DNA from: Nyssa sinensis
Taxonomy: Eukaryota > Streptophyta > Magnoliopsida > Cornales > Nyssaceae
Direction of reading: 5' to 3'
Assembly (NCBI GenBank): GCA_008638375.1
Contig: CM018041.1
Coordinates: forward strand, 6,935,501 to 6,999,500
DNA: 64,000 bases
The notes under the pieces were generated by a model. The model did not search any database. It was given only the letters and a program-made list of their open reading frames with translations, and had not been told where the DNA came from. Positions 1-11,397 of this stretch are shown here, in pieces. The position numbers and the translations under genes were made by a program. Numbering within the stretch: position 1 is the first letter of the stretch; every line of letters starts with the position of its first letter.

Positions 1-605
1 AATTCACTCAGTGGAAAAGGAAATGGTAGCAGCAAAACTTAATATGCACAATCAATCACTTCTTGTAACCAAACCTTGATAATATATTGGATGAGCTTAT
101 ATCAATCTTAAATTACAAAACTGTATTATATATATATATATATATATATAATACTGATAAGCTTATTGGTCTTTTTGCCTTGTTGCAGGTTTCTGTAACC
201 CTTCTGGCTGCAATTTTCTCCTTTGGTTTCCCCTTTTTCTTTCTTACTTTCTCCTCTTGCTACTTCTTTGTTGGAAGTGTCACTGTAATTAATTATACTA
301 TGGTTTTGGGTGAATCATTGATGTTTCTTTTTTCATAAGCTAATTTCTTCGTGCTAATGAGACAGCTATTGTTGTGTTAATGAATAGATTTATTGTTGCT
401 ACACTAGTTAAAACATTTTAATTCTTTAGCATTGTTGAATTTTAAGCAATATTTTTCACTTGGTTTCAGTTTCAGTTTCAGTTTCACTTGTGTTTTAAGG
501 ATAACTGTTGATCCATGTTATTTTAGATAAGAGTTGATCTGGAATTTATTAGATTGTATCCAATTGAATTTTCCGTACTCATATTATATATATACTTTAG
601 TGGAT

Positions 606-1934
606 AATTGCTTCCATTGCATTATTCACGTCTTTACATCATTCAAAATATAAGTCTTTCACTTTTAAGGTAGATAAAAAAAAAGCTGAACAATGAAAAA
701 AAAGAAAAATATAATTTTTTAACTTAGACTCTTCGACATATTCATCACTTTATATTACGCGTTGTAATTTCTTTTTTGATGAGGTGGCATTATATTTTTA
801 TTTCAGTAGAATGAGATAACTCTAATATCACCGTAGGTTATATCTCGTTTAAGTGGGATATAAATATTTCACGGGATACAATATTCAATCTAATGGAAGA
901 CACCAAACATGGTATGGATAACATTTATCTTATCTAACTTTCTTATCCCATTGTCCAAACATGTCTTATGTGTTGTGAGTTTTTTTTTTTTTTCCAAGTA
1001 GTAAAACTTCAAACCGCATTGCGTATCTACGGGCTTGAAGTTTTACTCTGTACTTTTGTTTGCAACTCTCAATAGTTTTTGTAGTTTTAAATCAGTTAAT
1101 AAAGCTCCTATTATTCAAAAGTGGATTGTTATAACTTGTTTGGTTGGGTGGCTAATAAGACTCCACTTCCTTATATAGATCTTTGGCCTTACAATGAATG
1201 ACTAGGATTTATACAAGTTTCCATGACTATAAAGAATTCCTATCTAGAATATTCTAGGAAAATATTATATATACCAGGCTTCTCCACACACTTCTAGAAT
1301 ACTCTACAAGTATCTACAACTCCTACACTTGGCCTTGGTAGCCTAATCAAAAAGATCAACTTGTTATAGTAAAAGGTGATAAAAAGTTTTGGAGAATTAG
1401 AAACAATTCTAAAGTTCAAAATAAAAGTTGTAGTTTCAAATTTTTGAAAATCAATTGTTTAATTTCAACTTTTGATTTGTCTTAAGCTATTTTACATGTT
1501 AGCTTAGGAGGGCAATGTTTATTTTTTTCTTTAAGTAGGTGTAAGATTTAGGTCTTTATAGGGGGATATGTAGATTTATAGGTAAGGAGAAGGCAACTTT
1601 TAGTTGTGTACTCCACACTGTCCAAAGAAAAAAACAAAGTTTCTATGTTTGAAATTTTAATTTTTTTAATAATTTTTATTATGACTTAAATTAAGATAAA
1701 GTTAAGTAAGAATAAAAAAATAAATTCTAATTTATTAAATTTTTTTTTTGATAAATAAATCTCACACTTGATCTTTAAGAAACTTGAATCTCCAACCTTT
1801 CATACGAAGAGTTCGAGAAGATACACTTACACAAAGGTGGGACTCATCATCATTTGTATGTGTGATCATCCCACTCTTATGTGAATGTATGGGTGCCAAA
1901 ACATTTTCCTTTGAGCAAGTCCCCATCCTTAAAA
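606..1934. other. AT-rich spacer, no gene seen
   Basis: AT-rich DNA with stop codons in all frames. The one local structure is a 13-bp perfect inverted repeat at 1000-1012 and 1035-1047 with a 22-nt loop. Nothing else was recognised. Confidence 0.5.
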
Positions 1935-2056
1935 GGCATCTATAACGCTTCTGCTTGCAACCCCGTTTTCTTTCTTACTTTCTCCTCCTCCTCCTGGTAC
2001 TTCTTGCTCTAAGTGTCACTGTATTTATACTGATGTTTTTAGGTGAATCATTGATG

Positions 2057-2692
2057 ATGCTGCACTTTTTGACTCGCAACACGTGAGGGCTCCGTGACCT
2101 GTAGAACACTCAGAAAGATGATCAGAGGACCACCGGATTGGCTCCGGCGGTAGCCGCTCCGATGCTTAAGTAAGTAAGGGAATTGAAAGACTGTATTGAA
2201 AGTCAAAGAATGAGCATAAGAATCCAAAGCGTACCTCTAGGGTTTAATATATAAGCCGTGGTTCTCCTAATTTTGATTAGGTTTTGCCGCCACGAATATC
2301 GGGATTTGATCATCAGAGATTTGCAGTTACCTTGTGGAGCATTGAATCGTAGATGGAGATAACCATAGATAGTAGTTTCCGTGTTGAAGGCTGTTTCCTT
2401 ATTCCCCGCTTAACGGCTGTTAAGGAACCATATATGCAGTGTCGAATAAATACTGTCCAGAACAGGAGGTCTGGACGATGTACATGAGAATATCCTGAAT
2501 GCTCCATCTGTACTGTATGACCGAGTTCATCGGTTCTAAATGATATATAAATAAGAATGCCCCGAAAGCTTATGGCTGCTCTGTATGATAGACATATATG
2601 AGAATACCCCGAAGGCTTGTAGCTGTTCTGTATGACCGAAATATACGAACTCTGTAGGATCGAGATTTGTTAATCTGATAGGTGTTCTCAAC
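2057..2692 (-). mobile_element. Solo-LTR-like insertion with U3 tandem repeats
   Basis: This GC-richer block interrupts the second copy of the local duplication and is absent from the first copy, so it looks like an insertion. The 5-bp word tgatg lies on both sides (2052-2056 and 2693-2697) and may be the target-site duplication. On the minus strand it reads like an LTR: three imperfect repeats of about 40 bp near 2485-2640 (sharing gaat-cc-gaa and ctgta-tatga) in the U3 position, a TATA-like tatatatt near 2250, then GC-rich R/U5-like sequence. No internal retrotransposon genes remain. The superfamily cannot be assigned. Confidence 0.5.
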
Positions 2693-3146
2693 TGATGTTT
2701 CTGTTTTGGTCACTTTGGCAGTTGCTTGTTTAATTCTTGTTGCTACACTTGTTAAAACACTTTTATGCTTAACATGGTTGAATTATAACCTTAAATAACG
2801 TTTCTCACTTGGTCCACTTTCAGTTGTGTTTAAGAAGCACCTTTGATCTCTGTTATTTTATATTTTCTGATTTTCCATCAATTTTGATCAGGAATTTATG
2901 ATTGCATCCAGCCTTTCAGTTCAGTACTCATACTATACATATATTGCTTACAATAACCCTAACTGTGATTGTAAACAATAATTTTAAATAGAACAGACTT
3001 TGGAAGGTGAATACAGCTCCCATTGTGTTTTTCTCTATTAAGTTCGCATGGTTCATGGATGAAACGTTTTGGATGTGCTTGTGCTCTAGGTTCGGGAAGA
3101 CAGTAGGAAATCACTCAACTAGATGGTCGCTTCCATTACACTAAGG

Positions 3147-4997
3147 TTACCTGCCTCCACCTCTCTCCTTTCTCCATTCCCATGGCATCTGAGGGTTTGG
3201 ATCTGCCCACAAGCCGATCCGCTTTGCTCGAGCAGCTTTTTCCCACTGATATAGTGCAGATTGGCATATGGAAAAAGAGATTAGTATAATTGGTGAGAGG
3301 AATTAAACAAGAAAAAATGATCCACCTTTGCTAGTTCAGGGCGTTTGTCATATTTCGCAAAGTGCCATGCCATCCCCTTCTTGAGCATTACCTCCTGCAG
3401 TGTGACATTAGGATGCTCAGTCAGTGAGAGATCAACTCAATGGTGTAATTAAGAGGCCACCATTAAAATCAGTACCTGTACAAAGATGTCATTGCAATAG
3501 ACATCCCCTACAAGACGGTCAAACTGATCTTCCCCATAAACAAGGATTCTCAAACATTTTCCCTCAACAATCTTAGTCAGCTCCTCCTTTGCCTCTTGCC
3601 CATACGGCATTTCGCACTCTGGTGCATCTATTCCCCTGTTTCCTTTTCAAAATGCATTTATTTAACTCCAATTTGTACAAAAGAGATTAAGCTATCATGG
3701 GTACAGTATACCTTAGTCGAATCCGATACTTTCGAGCCAATATCTCCTCATTTTGAAAATAAATTACCCTTGAAAGACCAACGCAAAAAAACGGAATAAA
3801 AAAAATGATGAAGTGCAAGTGCAAGATCCCAGAAATGAGAATTCAATACAGATTATCTTGATGACCAACCGATATCCAGCTTCAACAATTTTATCGTGTA
3901 GTGCCTTTGCCACTGCCTTATTCCCCACAGCACGAGCTTCTGATCTTTCTATGGCTGCGATTTGTACATCGCTAGGAACAGATGACGATTCCCTAGGGTC
4001 TGCGGTGCTAACATAAACTGTCATGCCATCCCCATCTCCTACAGCCCTTGCATACACCTGAGTACATTAATATACTCGAGTCAAATTTAATTTAATTCAA
4101 TTCTCAAAATGAGAATTCATTTAGAGTTTGAAAAGAAAATTGTTCCTACTGGTAGTGTTTGCAATTCAAATTTGATTCCTTCAGGGAGTGAATAGGAGAC
4201 CTCAGTCTCGAGTTCAACCGGCGTAGGAGGAAGAAGAAGAGGAAGACCATAGAAAGCCAACAGACCCTAAAAAAATGCAAAGAAGCAATATGGCATTTAT
4301 ATATAAAGTTTATTAGTTTAAAGCAAGTTCCAAGTTTATGTTTATACCTCCACATCTCCTTTTTGATGTCCCTCCAAGGTCTGAATAACCAACCTTGAAG
4401 CTTCTTCTTGTGTTTTTGGTGGTGGTTTTGCTTCTCTCCATGCGGCTAAAAGTTTCTTATACCTTCATTTGTTGTTGAAATTCAGAGAAATTAAACTAGG
4501 AAAGAAGATGGGTGAATCAAACATGAACATATTTAACTTGCTTATAGCTAATCCATGCTAATTACGGAAGAAATTTAGTTCATAAATGAGAATTTCTTTT
4601 TTAATTCAAATTCTGAAAAGACTATAAATTCAAATACCAGTTAGCCTGAGCCTTCTTGGATGAGACAACATGCCTACTTAGTCCCTCTGGAACCTTGAAG
4701 CAAAAATATTAAACATTTTCAGTAGATGGAGATGAAATTAAGAAAACCCAAATCCCCAATTAGCTCCTAAACTTGGATCATGGCTCAAATTAAGCATAAA
4801 AACAGTGTAAAACCAGGCTTAAACTAGAGCAGTAATGGTGATAAAACAAACACTACCTGAGAGGTGATTTGAAAGTTAAAGAGATCGTGTGCGAGGGCTG
4901 AAACTCCGACGGTGGTTGCCGATACGCCGTGAGGGCCGAGTGATTCCGAGTCTGCGGAGGGTTTGCCACAGCACAAAAACCTCAAGGCGTTTCCCAT
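3147..4997 (-). CDS. CAN: Ca2+-dependent staphylococcal-like nuclease (CAN1/CAN2 family)
   Basis: Nine coding exons with GT-AG introns: 4857-4997, 4638-4693, 4348-4462, 4150-4266, 3870-4057, 3712-3768, 3476-3635, 3326-3394, 3147-3245. They join in frame to 333 aa ending in TAA, close to Arabidopsis CAN2. The N-terminus [10 protein letters not shown] has a Gly2 and a Cys pair, the myristoylation/palmitoylation signal known to anchor CAN proteins to the plasma membrane. The staphylococcal-nuclease (SNase) domain covers about residues 140-320. It carries [31 protein letters not shown] (Arg and acidic catalytic/Ca-site region), YGQEAKEEL and the C-terminal [16 protein letters not shown]. The family cleaves DNA and RNA when Ca2+ is present. 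The start was chosen because the acylation motif begins at this ATG. No frame damage was found. Confidence 0.93.
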
Positions 4998-7900
4998 TTT
5001 TGGAGACTTCTATCTTCTTTTGAGAGAATCTGAGACTCAGTTTCGCCTGGAACAATGAATTATTGAAGCTAAAGCAGCAAGAAAGACTTTTTAGAGAGAG
5101 AAGGGAAATAGGCTGTGGGGTTTGCTTTCCAATGTGAGAAATTATTTAGCTTCCGGTGAAATTGCGTTATTTACGCGTGTTAAGGATTCCTTTGAGAAAT
5201 GTTAGAATCTATTCCGTAGAATATTGACGAACTGAATCTGTTTTGTGATAATTTTATTTTAAAATTTTTATTATTTAGTTAGTATTTTTTAACATTGAAT
5301 AATATTTAGTTTTAAAAAATATTTAAAATTTAAATAAAATTAGATTAAAAAAATTTAATTTTTCTTAAAAATTAGATAACTTAATGAATAATTCTAACCT
5401 GATTTTCATGGAAGAGGCCAAGAGAATAATGCATGCAGAATAAGTCAGAAAGAAAAGTAAAATAATAAGAGTTTATTTTATATTTGATTTAAATATAAAG
5501 AATGAGAGGGGTTATGATCCTCTTAATTTTTCTTAATATAGGTTTGAATGTATGTCACATTACGTATATGTTATTAAATAATTAAATAAAAGATAATTTG
5601 ATATTCATTCAAGGTATATTAATTAAGAAATATTGAGGAAAAAAAATAATGGAGAGGAGCTTGTATGGAAGGAGAGGGAATGTGAGAGAAAGAGAGGAAG
5701 GGACTTAAAAACTCATTATATTTTTCTTCAAAAAAAATGAGAGAAAAATATTAAAGAATTAGTGATTACTCGTTTTGTTCATTCTTTTAAAAGAATTGAG
5801 TTGTTATTTTATCTTTTATACTCACGTAAATACACATTTCATTCGTTTCTCTCTTTTTTTTCTAATATCTTTTTCAAACAATATGGAATGATTGTACCAC
5901 ATTTTCATTTCTTTTCTTAGTTAATTATTTGAACACGAAGAAAGGAAAATTTATCTTACCCTCTTCTCTTTCTCGTAACAATGTCTCGTCTCCTTTTCCC
6001 TTTCATCATTTGCTTGTCCAAATGAGTTGATATTATTTTTAAGTCTAATTAATTTCTAAGTAAAGCATAACTTCTTAAATGTAGAACATTTGAAATTAAA
6101 ATAAGATTAAAATGTGAAATTTTTTTAAATTAGTATACGCAAAAACAAAATTAAAATGTATATTTGAGAATCTTTTAAAAATTATAAAAAAAATCAGATA
6201 AAATATTTAAGGGAACAACTACCTCCCTTTTAACTTCGTCCTTAAATATTAAATTAGAGGTCATGTGCCCATAAAGTGCATACACATGATGTCCATCCAA
6301 TGATCACAATCAATTTTCAAAAAATCAAACAATAATTACTCATAACAAATGACATATTTCTTAAAAAAATGTGACTCAACTACTCAATATTACCTAGTAA
6401 TTATTAAATAAAGAATAATAATTGAATACTCCAAATTCCATCTATCTTTTCTTATTTGTTGTAATTTTAAATATTTGAGTAATATTTTATAATATTAATA
6501 AAATTTGGATAAGACTTTCATGAATTGAATATTGAATAATATTAATAATATATTTGAAAGCTATTTAAATGACAGGGTGTATTTAATTCTTTTTATTTAA
6601 TGAAGATGTTTGATGAACTCTCAAAGAATGATTTTACGTTAATTGATAATAATAATTTGTCGGTGAAAAAAAAATTATTCTATTTCACAATTTTTTTTTG
6701 ATGAATCGATAAAAAGTATCTTGAGTCAGCTTACATGTATCAAAACTAAGTCTCTCTTCTTGTAATAATCAAGTACATTTTTTAAGTTCTAACTACCAAT
6801 GATAGGTGCAGAAAAAATTCAAACTTGAGACACTTGAATTTTATATTCAAATATCTTCCTCGCTCAATCATATTTTTCTCTTTTAAAAGTTAATATAATT
6901 TATTTTTTTTTAAAAAAAAGTAAGTTATCAATTGGTTCAATGAAAAAAAAAAGGAGCGTTCTGGGGTCGCGCGTGACTAAAGTTCTCACCTTTATGCTGC
7001 AAAAATAAAGCTTCTTTCTTACCTCTACCTACTTAATTGAGCATCAATGTCTATCGAGGTTAGTAAAATAGGTTAACTTACTCCAAAGACACTAATTTTA
7101 TATTTGACTAAATATTTAAGAATAATAATTATTTCTAAAGTAGGCAGGTAAAACTTTTTCTGTCCAACTAAGTAAGAGAAATCTTATTTTATCTAAACAC
7201 TATCTTAATCATAATTTTTTATGTATATAATTCATGCATTTTTTATTTTATTTTTATTTTTATTTTTAAATAAAATTAAAAAGTAACATAATATTCATGT
7301 AATTATATATATATATATGACATTAATATTGTGACACGTATCTGAGTACGAAGATATTATTCCTACTTTATTTGCAAGGACAGAACTACTAAGGGCTTGG
7401 CCGGGTTCTAGCCTCTCTCAAAATTTAGAAAAAAAATTTATATATATAAAATTTTAGTCATTTTTTAACTAATCTTTATCCAATATCTTTCTCATTTCTC
7501 ACCCAAAATTAGAACCCATTTTTAAAAAATTTTGTCCGAGTTACCCGTTACCCACCATTTCTCTCTTTTTTACCCAAAAGTTTTGGCTCACCCAAAAAAA
7601 TTTTCTACAATTTTTGACTAATCTCACCCTAATTTTTTTCCTAGTTCCAACCTTGCTTATTTGGCACCAAGTAGTGGCCTATTTTTAAAAACAAAATTTG
7701 TCTCAAGAAAAACCACTGCCTTGTTTTGCTCCACTTCTTTTGCATCCTACTAGCATTTTCAGCTATATATTAACAATAACAAGCAGTCCTTTGGATTTCT
7801 CCAACTAATACCGTTGAAAATTTATCCAACTACTCAACGTTCTATCACTAGATATTATATTTTTTTTTGGACCTAGTCTTATTTCATAGAAAAGTAAAAA
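4998..7900. other. AT-rich spacer upstream of the CAN gene
   Basis: The first 150 bp should hold the CAN promoter and 5' UTR. The rest is AT-rich. Around 5640-6010 lie purine-rich ggagagg/gagagaaagagagg tracts followed by pyrimidine-rich ctcttctctttctc tracts, the layout of a decayed foldback element. No coding exon was recognised. Confidence 0.5.
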
Positions 7901-7914
7901 TAATTCACTGTCTC

Positions 7915-8275
7915 TCGTTCCTCAACTCAAGCTGAATATCAGACAATGGCTTCTACTATTTGGGAATTAATTTGACTACGATCTTTACTCAATGATTTGA
8001 GAGTTAATCATTTACGGCCTATGCAACTTCATTGTGATAATAAAGCTGCTATCTACATCGCTACCAATCTTGTATTTCATTAGCGAACAAAACATATTGA
8101 ATTGGATTGTCACCTTATTCGTGAAAAAATTTCAAACTGGGTTGATTCAAATATCTTATGTTACTTATTCTCATCAACTCATAGATATCTTCACTAAATT
8201 ACTCGGAATGGAGCAATTTACTTAATTTGGTAACAAGTTGGACGTTCATGATATTCACGTTCTAACTTGAGGAGG
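7915..8275 (+). mobile_element. Decayed Copia retrotransposon 3' end (RNase H remnant)
   Basis: With stops and indels, the plus strand reads as the Copia RNase H tail: TQAEYQTMAST, then LHCDNKAAIYIATN, RTKHIELDCHLIREKI and a degenerate ...DIFTKLLG-like stretch, with NKL(G)-like and polypurine (gaggaggag, 8270-8277) signals after it. These match the conserved AEY, CDN-A and RTKHI-D-HF motifs of Ty1/Copia polyproteins. Only the last part survives, so the element is dead. Confidence 0.8.
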
Positions 8276-8277
8276 AG

Positions 8278-8560
8278 TATTGATGTTACTCAAAAATAGA
8301 AAGATTTTCCTCATTCAAATAGAAAAGAAAACTTTTCTTGTTTAAAATAGAAAATTTTTATTCTTTATGATTAGAAAATTTTTCTTTTCTAGATTCGATG
8401 GATTGATTAAATCTTATTTTATATAATTTTATTATTCTTCTTATTTATATTTCTTCTCATTGTAAAGATTGTATATATATATAAGAGAAATAAAATAAAA
8501 AAAAATCCTATAAAAGTTTAATCTGTAGATAGTTGAACCATGTAAAACTCATGTTTTTTT
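8278..8560 (+). mobile_element. Probable Copia 3' LTR
   Basis: Directly after the polypurine tract comes TGATGTTACTC and an AT-rich sequence with repeated tagaaaa/tttttc blocks and a tgtatatatata segment, typical of a short Copia LTR. No 5' LTR or matching end was found, so the right boundary is approximate. Confidence 0.5.
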
Positions 8561-8734
8561 TTTTTTCCTTTCATTCACTCCTTTATTTTATTTTATTTTA
8601 CATGATGTTAAAATGACATTTTTCAGTGCTATGAAAAAGGTAAACTTTACTTGAGTTTGGAAGAACAGGAGAGTTTAGTGCTCTCCATATTCTGGATTTG
8701 AGAATATATATATATATATAAAAAAAGCAAAATT

Positions 8735-9235
8735 CCTATCAACAGAAGATTACAGGAAAGCAGAAGCTAGGTCTAGCATAACAAAACCGACCCCGCCTTT
8801 AGTTTAGCACTAGCTGCAGAAGAAAGAAGCAAAAGGGACATCTCTCCATAGAAGAAATGGGGTAGTCGACCGGGCACTACCTTGGGAAGCTGGAGGCACA
8901 TGAAAAAACAGAACTCTACTTTGGGGGGGGGGGGGGGACTTCGATACAGGATTGGAAAAGCATACATCGTTGGGGGGTGGGCGGCTGACTTCGATACAGG
9001 ATTGGAAAAGAATTTTCTTACTAAAGCCAAGCAAGGAAAGCATACTTCTTTCACCTCGATGGCTCATAGTGGAAAGGCCCGAAAGCAACATAATCCTCAC
9101 ATCTGTTCATTTAAGTGTATTGATTCACAAAGCCAAACATCTAGAGAACTAGCTAGCTTTCTTCTCCTCCTCTCTGGCACTAATATTAATAGTTATTATC
9201 TGTGAGAGGCTATGTTGGGCAAAATTGCAACCAGA
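8735..9235. other. GC-richer insert with G-run and 50-bp tandem duplication (organelle-like?)
   Basis: About 500 bp of balanced base composition inside AT-rich DNA. A run of 15 G (8923-8937) is followed by a 24-bp perfect repeat (8937-8960 and 8987-9010) at 50-bp spacing. The style of the flanks (ccgaccccgcctttag, gtcgaccgggcactacc) resembles plant mitochondrial DNA, but no organelle gene was identified, so this is only a suspicion. The ORFs here are overlapping and repetitive and are not called. Confidence 0.3.
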
Positions 9236-9880
9236 AGTTCTTTTGAACTCGCAAATCCACAAGGGCGTGTGTTTAGGCTAGCTCCCAAATTTTATAAAAA
9301 AAAAAATTATATGTAAATTTTCTCTCTAATTTTGAGAGAAAAAAGTTTTCATTTATATTTTCCATTAGAATTTTTTTAATAACATAATTCAAGTAGTTTC
9401 AATGCAACACCATTTCTGTTCTTTATCATATGGTGTCAATTGAATGAATGGTCTGTCTTGGGCATTAGGTGGTGGAAATGTAGTTTTACAAATTTACACC
9501 GGAGGAATGTATCAAGAAAATCTTGAAGGCCATCGCGAAGATTGAAGGTATGAGTGCTTCTCTGTTAAAGGGACTGTTTGGATGCCCATTAAATAGAAAT
9601 GGTTCAACCACGCTTCCTGACATCAAAGGAAACAAGTTAGAGATGGAGATGGTATTTGATCAATTTTCTATTTTTTTTCCTTGTACTTTTAATGTAAATG
9701 CAAATACACGACATAAAAACGGAAATCTGAAGAACACTTTACAGCAGAAGTTAAAGAGCCCACTCTGTACAGGGAAACGAAACGAAATGAGATTTAACAC
9801 ATCAATCTAAAACGGTTTCTCTACCAAGAAACCCTAAATCCGCCATCCTCGATCTCACTGAGCCACTCCTCCGACTCGCT

Positions 9881-10378
9881 CTACCTCGGCTGCTGAATCG
9901 GCCTAGGACTCACTTTCACGTTCACAATCTTCGGAGCCTTCTTGATGTACCTCGGCGTCTCCGCTAAAACACGAGATCTGCGCCCCTTCAACGCTCCCAG
10001 AGAAATCAAAGCCCTCTGATAATCTCTCTCATCCTCTGTACAACCAAAAAATAAAGGGCTGAGTTAGCGAGTTAGTTAAATCGGTGACTCCGACAGATTT
10101 GACTCGGGGGATTCTGCCGAATTACCTTCAACGGTGTAGTCGTCGAAGAAAGCATCGACGTCCGGGAGGACAGCGTCGTCATTGTCGAGGAAGAGAGGTT
10201 CGTTTTGGGGATCGTGAAAGCACTCTTGAAGCCAGTAGTCGCGAAACCAGGGGGAAGACTGGACCAGGGCCCACCATTGGTCGGAGAAGTCCTCCACCGC
10301 CCGATACGCCAACGGGACGAACATCGGAGCGTTGGGATTCAAAGTTGATGCAAACGTAGTTCGCGAAATGACAACCAT
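9881..10378 (-). CDS. ERD15: ERD15-like PAM2-motif stress-response protein
   Basis: Two exons (10126-10378 and 9881-10035) join in frame to 135 aa; the donor follows TVEG, and the joined codon gives VEEDERDYQ. Residues 10-24 ([15 protein letters not shown]) are the PAM2 motif that binds the MLLE domain of poly(A)-binding protein. It is followed by the family signature [23 protein letters not shown], quoted here in two parts: EDFSDQWW and [10 protein letters not shown]. An acidic stretch and the conserved tail ([28 protein letters not shown]) complete it. ERD15 is a small hydrophilic, dehydration- and ABA-linked regulator. The ATG at 10376-10378 was chosen over an in-frame ATG at 10411 because only a short stretch precedes the PAM2 motif in the family and the upstream residues are unlike it. 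The protein is somewhat shorter than the usual 150-165 aa. Confidence 0.9.
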
Positions 10379-10510
10379 TGCCACAATTTGCAAAAGAAGC
10401 TGTTTCCGCACAATCGTAAAAGAGAGAGAAAACCTGCAGAAGAAAAAATATCTTTGAGTGGAGGCGTGAGTTATAATGCGAATGCTAAAAATCTGCCACC
10501 CTGAGTCGTC

Positions 10511-10520
10511 GATATATACC
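10511..10520 (-). promoter_or_regulatory. TATA box of ERD15
   Basis: The minus strand reads ggtatatatc about 135 bp upstream of the ERD15 ATG, the right place for a plant TATA box with a 5' UTR near 100 nt. The putative leader is pyrimidine-rich (ttttctctctctttt). Confidence 0.5.
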
Positions 10521-11262
10521 CTGAAGATAGAGAAAAGGACAGGTATTTGAATAATATTACTAAAACGTTACTGGCCCTCGTGTCGTTTTCTCTGTTTGCT
10601 TTTTCATGAACTAAAAAACAGAAGAAAAAAAAATCAAAACAATGAAAGCAATTCAGACGGCCCGGTGGTCCCACTTCTTCAAGGCGAATCACTTTTCTAA
10701 TTCAGTTCACGAAAAAAAAAAGTTTTTTTTTTAATTTATTTAAATCTTGTAATATAAGGGAAGTGTTTCATTGAAGTTTTTATTTATTTTAATTATAATT
10801 AATATATTTTAAACAAGATTTTATATATATATAAAAATAAAAAATATTCATCTTAATAAAAAATATTTTATTTTATATAATTAGGAAGAAACAAGATTGA
10901 TTGTCTTTCCTTCGAACCTGTGCATAGTAATTTTTTTTCTTGTAATTATTTTATCAAAAATGCTAAGACTGTCACATTTTGTATTTAATTTTGATTTTAC
11001 ATTTTTCATAACATAGTAATTTATGACTTATTATATATTTGTTCGTATTTTTATTCGAATAAAAATAATTATTTACTATTATCATATTAATTTTTAAAAA
11101 AAAATTATTTCATTAATTAATAATTCTTACATTAATCATATCGTTCATATATTTTGTTTTGAATAAATATGCATAAACTAAATAATATTATTTTTTTTGT
11201 ATGAAAAAAATAATATAATAAATTAATAAATAATGAATATTATTTAGACGAGGATGTCAGAT

Positions 11263-11397
11263 CACGTGGAATAAATAACATCGCACTTATTTCATTTTCT
11301 TCTTGTTGTATCGTTAAATGATAGCCACGTGGCAAAGAGATAAGAACAACGACGTGTCATTGAGATGAGGATAGAATATACATCACTCACACGTGGC
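11263..11397. promoter_or_regulatory. Cluster of four ACGTG (ABRE/G-box) motifs
   Basis: Within 135 bp there are cacgtgg (11263-11269), the palindromic G-box gccacgtggc (11324-11333), acgtgtc (11352-11358) and cacgtggc (11390-11397). ACGTG-core elements bind bZIP factors of the AREB/ABF type and act best in groups. The cluster lies 0.75-0.9 kb upstream of the ERD15 TATA box, and no other gene start is nearer. Assignment to ERD15 is inference from position. Confidence 0.6.

Larger units (their letters stand above)
180..2960. repeat. Diverged tandem duplication (about 180-605 and 1935-2960)
   Basis: Two stretches share sequence in the same order. Both have a tract with ctttcttactttctcctc followed by agtgtcactgta and gtgaatcattgatg. 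Both then have ttgttgctacac, a ttgaatt tract and a cttggt block, and finally gtactcata(t/c)tata. The second copy is longer because a roughly 640-bp element sits inside it. The first copy can be read as an 83-aa hydrophobic ORF at 87-338, but the second copy does not keep that frame, so coding is doubtful. Function unknown. The similarity is visible by eye; the exact ends are not. Confidence 0.6.

Noticed and set aside
8773..9205. Overlapping ORFs of 93-107 aa on both strands
   Set aside because: They arise from the G-run and the 50-bp tandem duplication; no homology pattern, and neither strand is preferred.
10376..10411. Upstream ATG of ERD15 giving a signal-peptide-like start
   Set aside because: The 11 added residues are unlike the family, and the downstream ATG places the PAM2 motif close to the N-terminus as expected.
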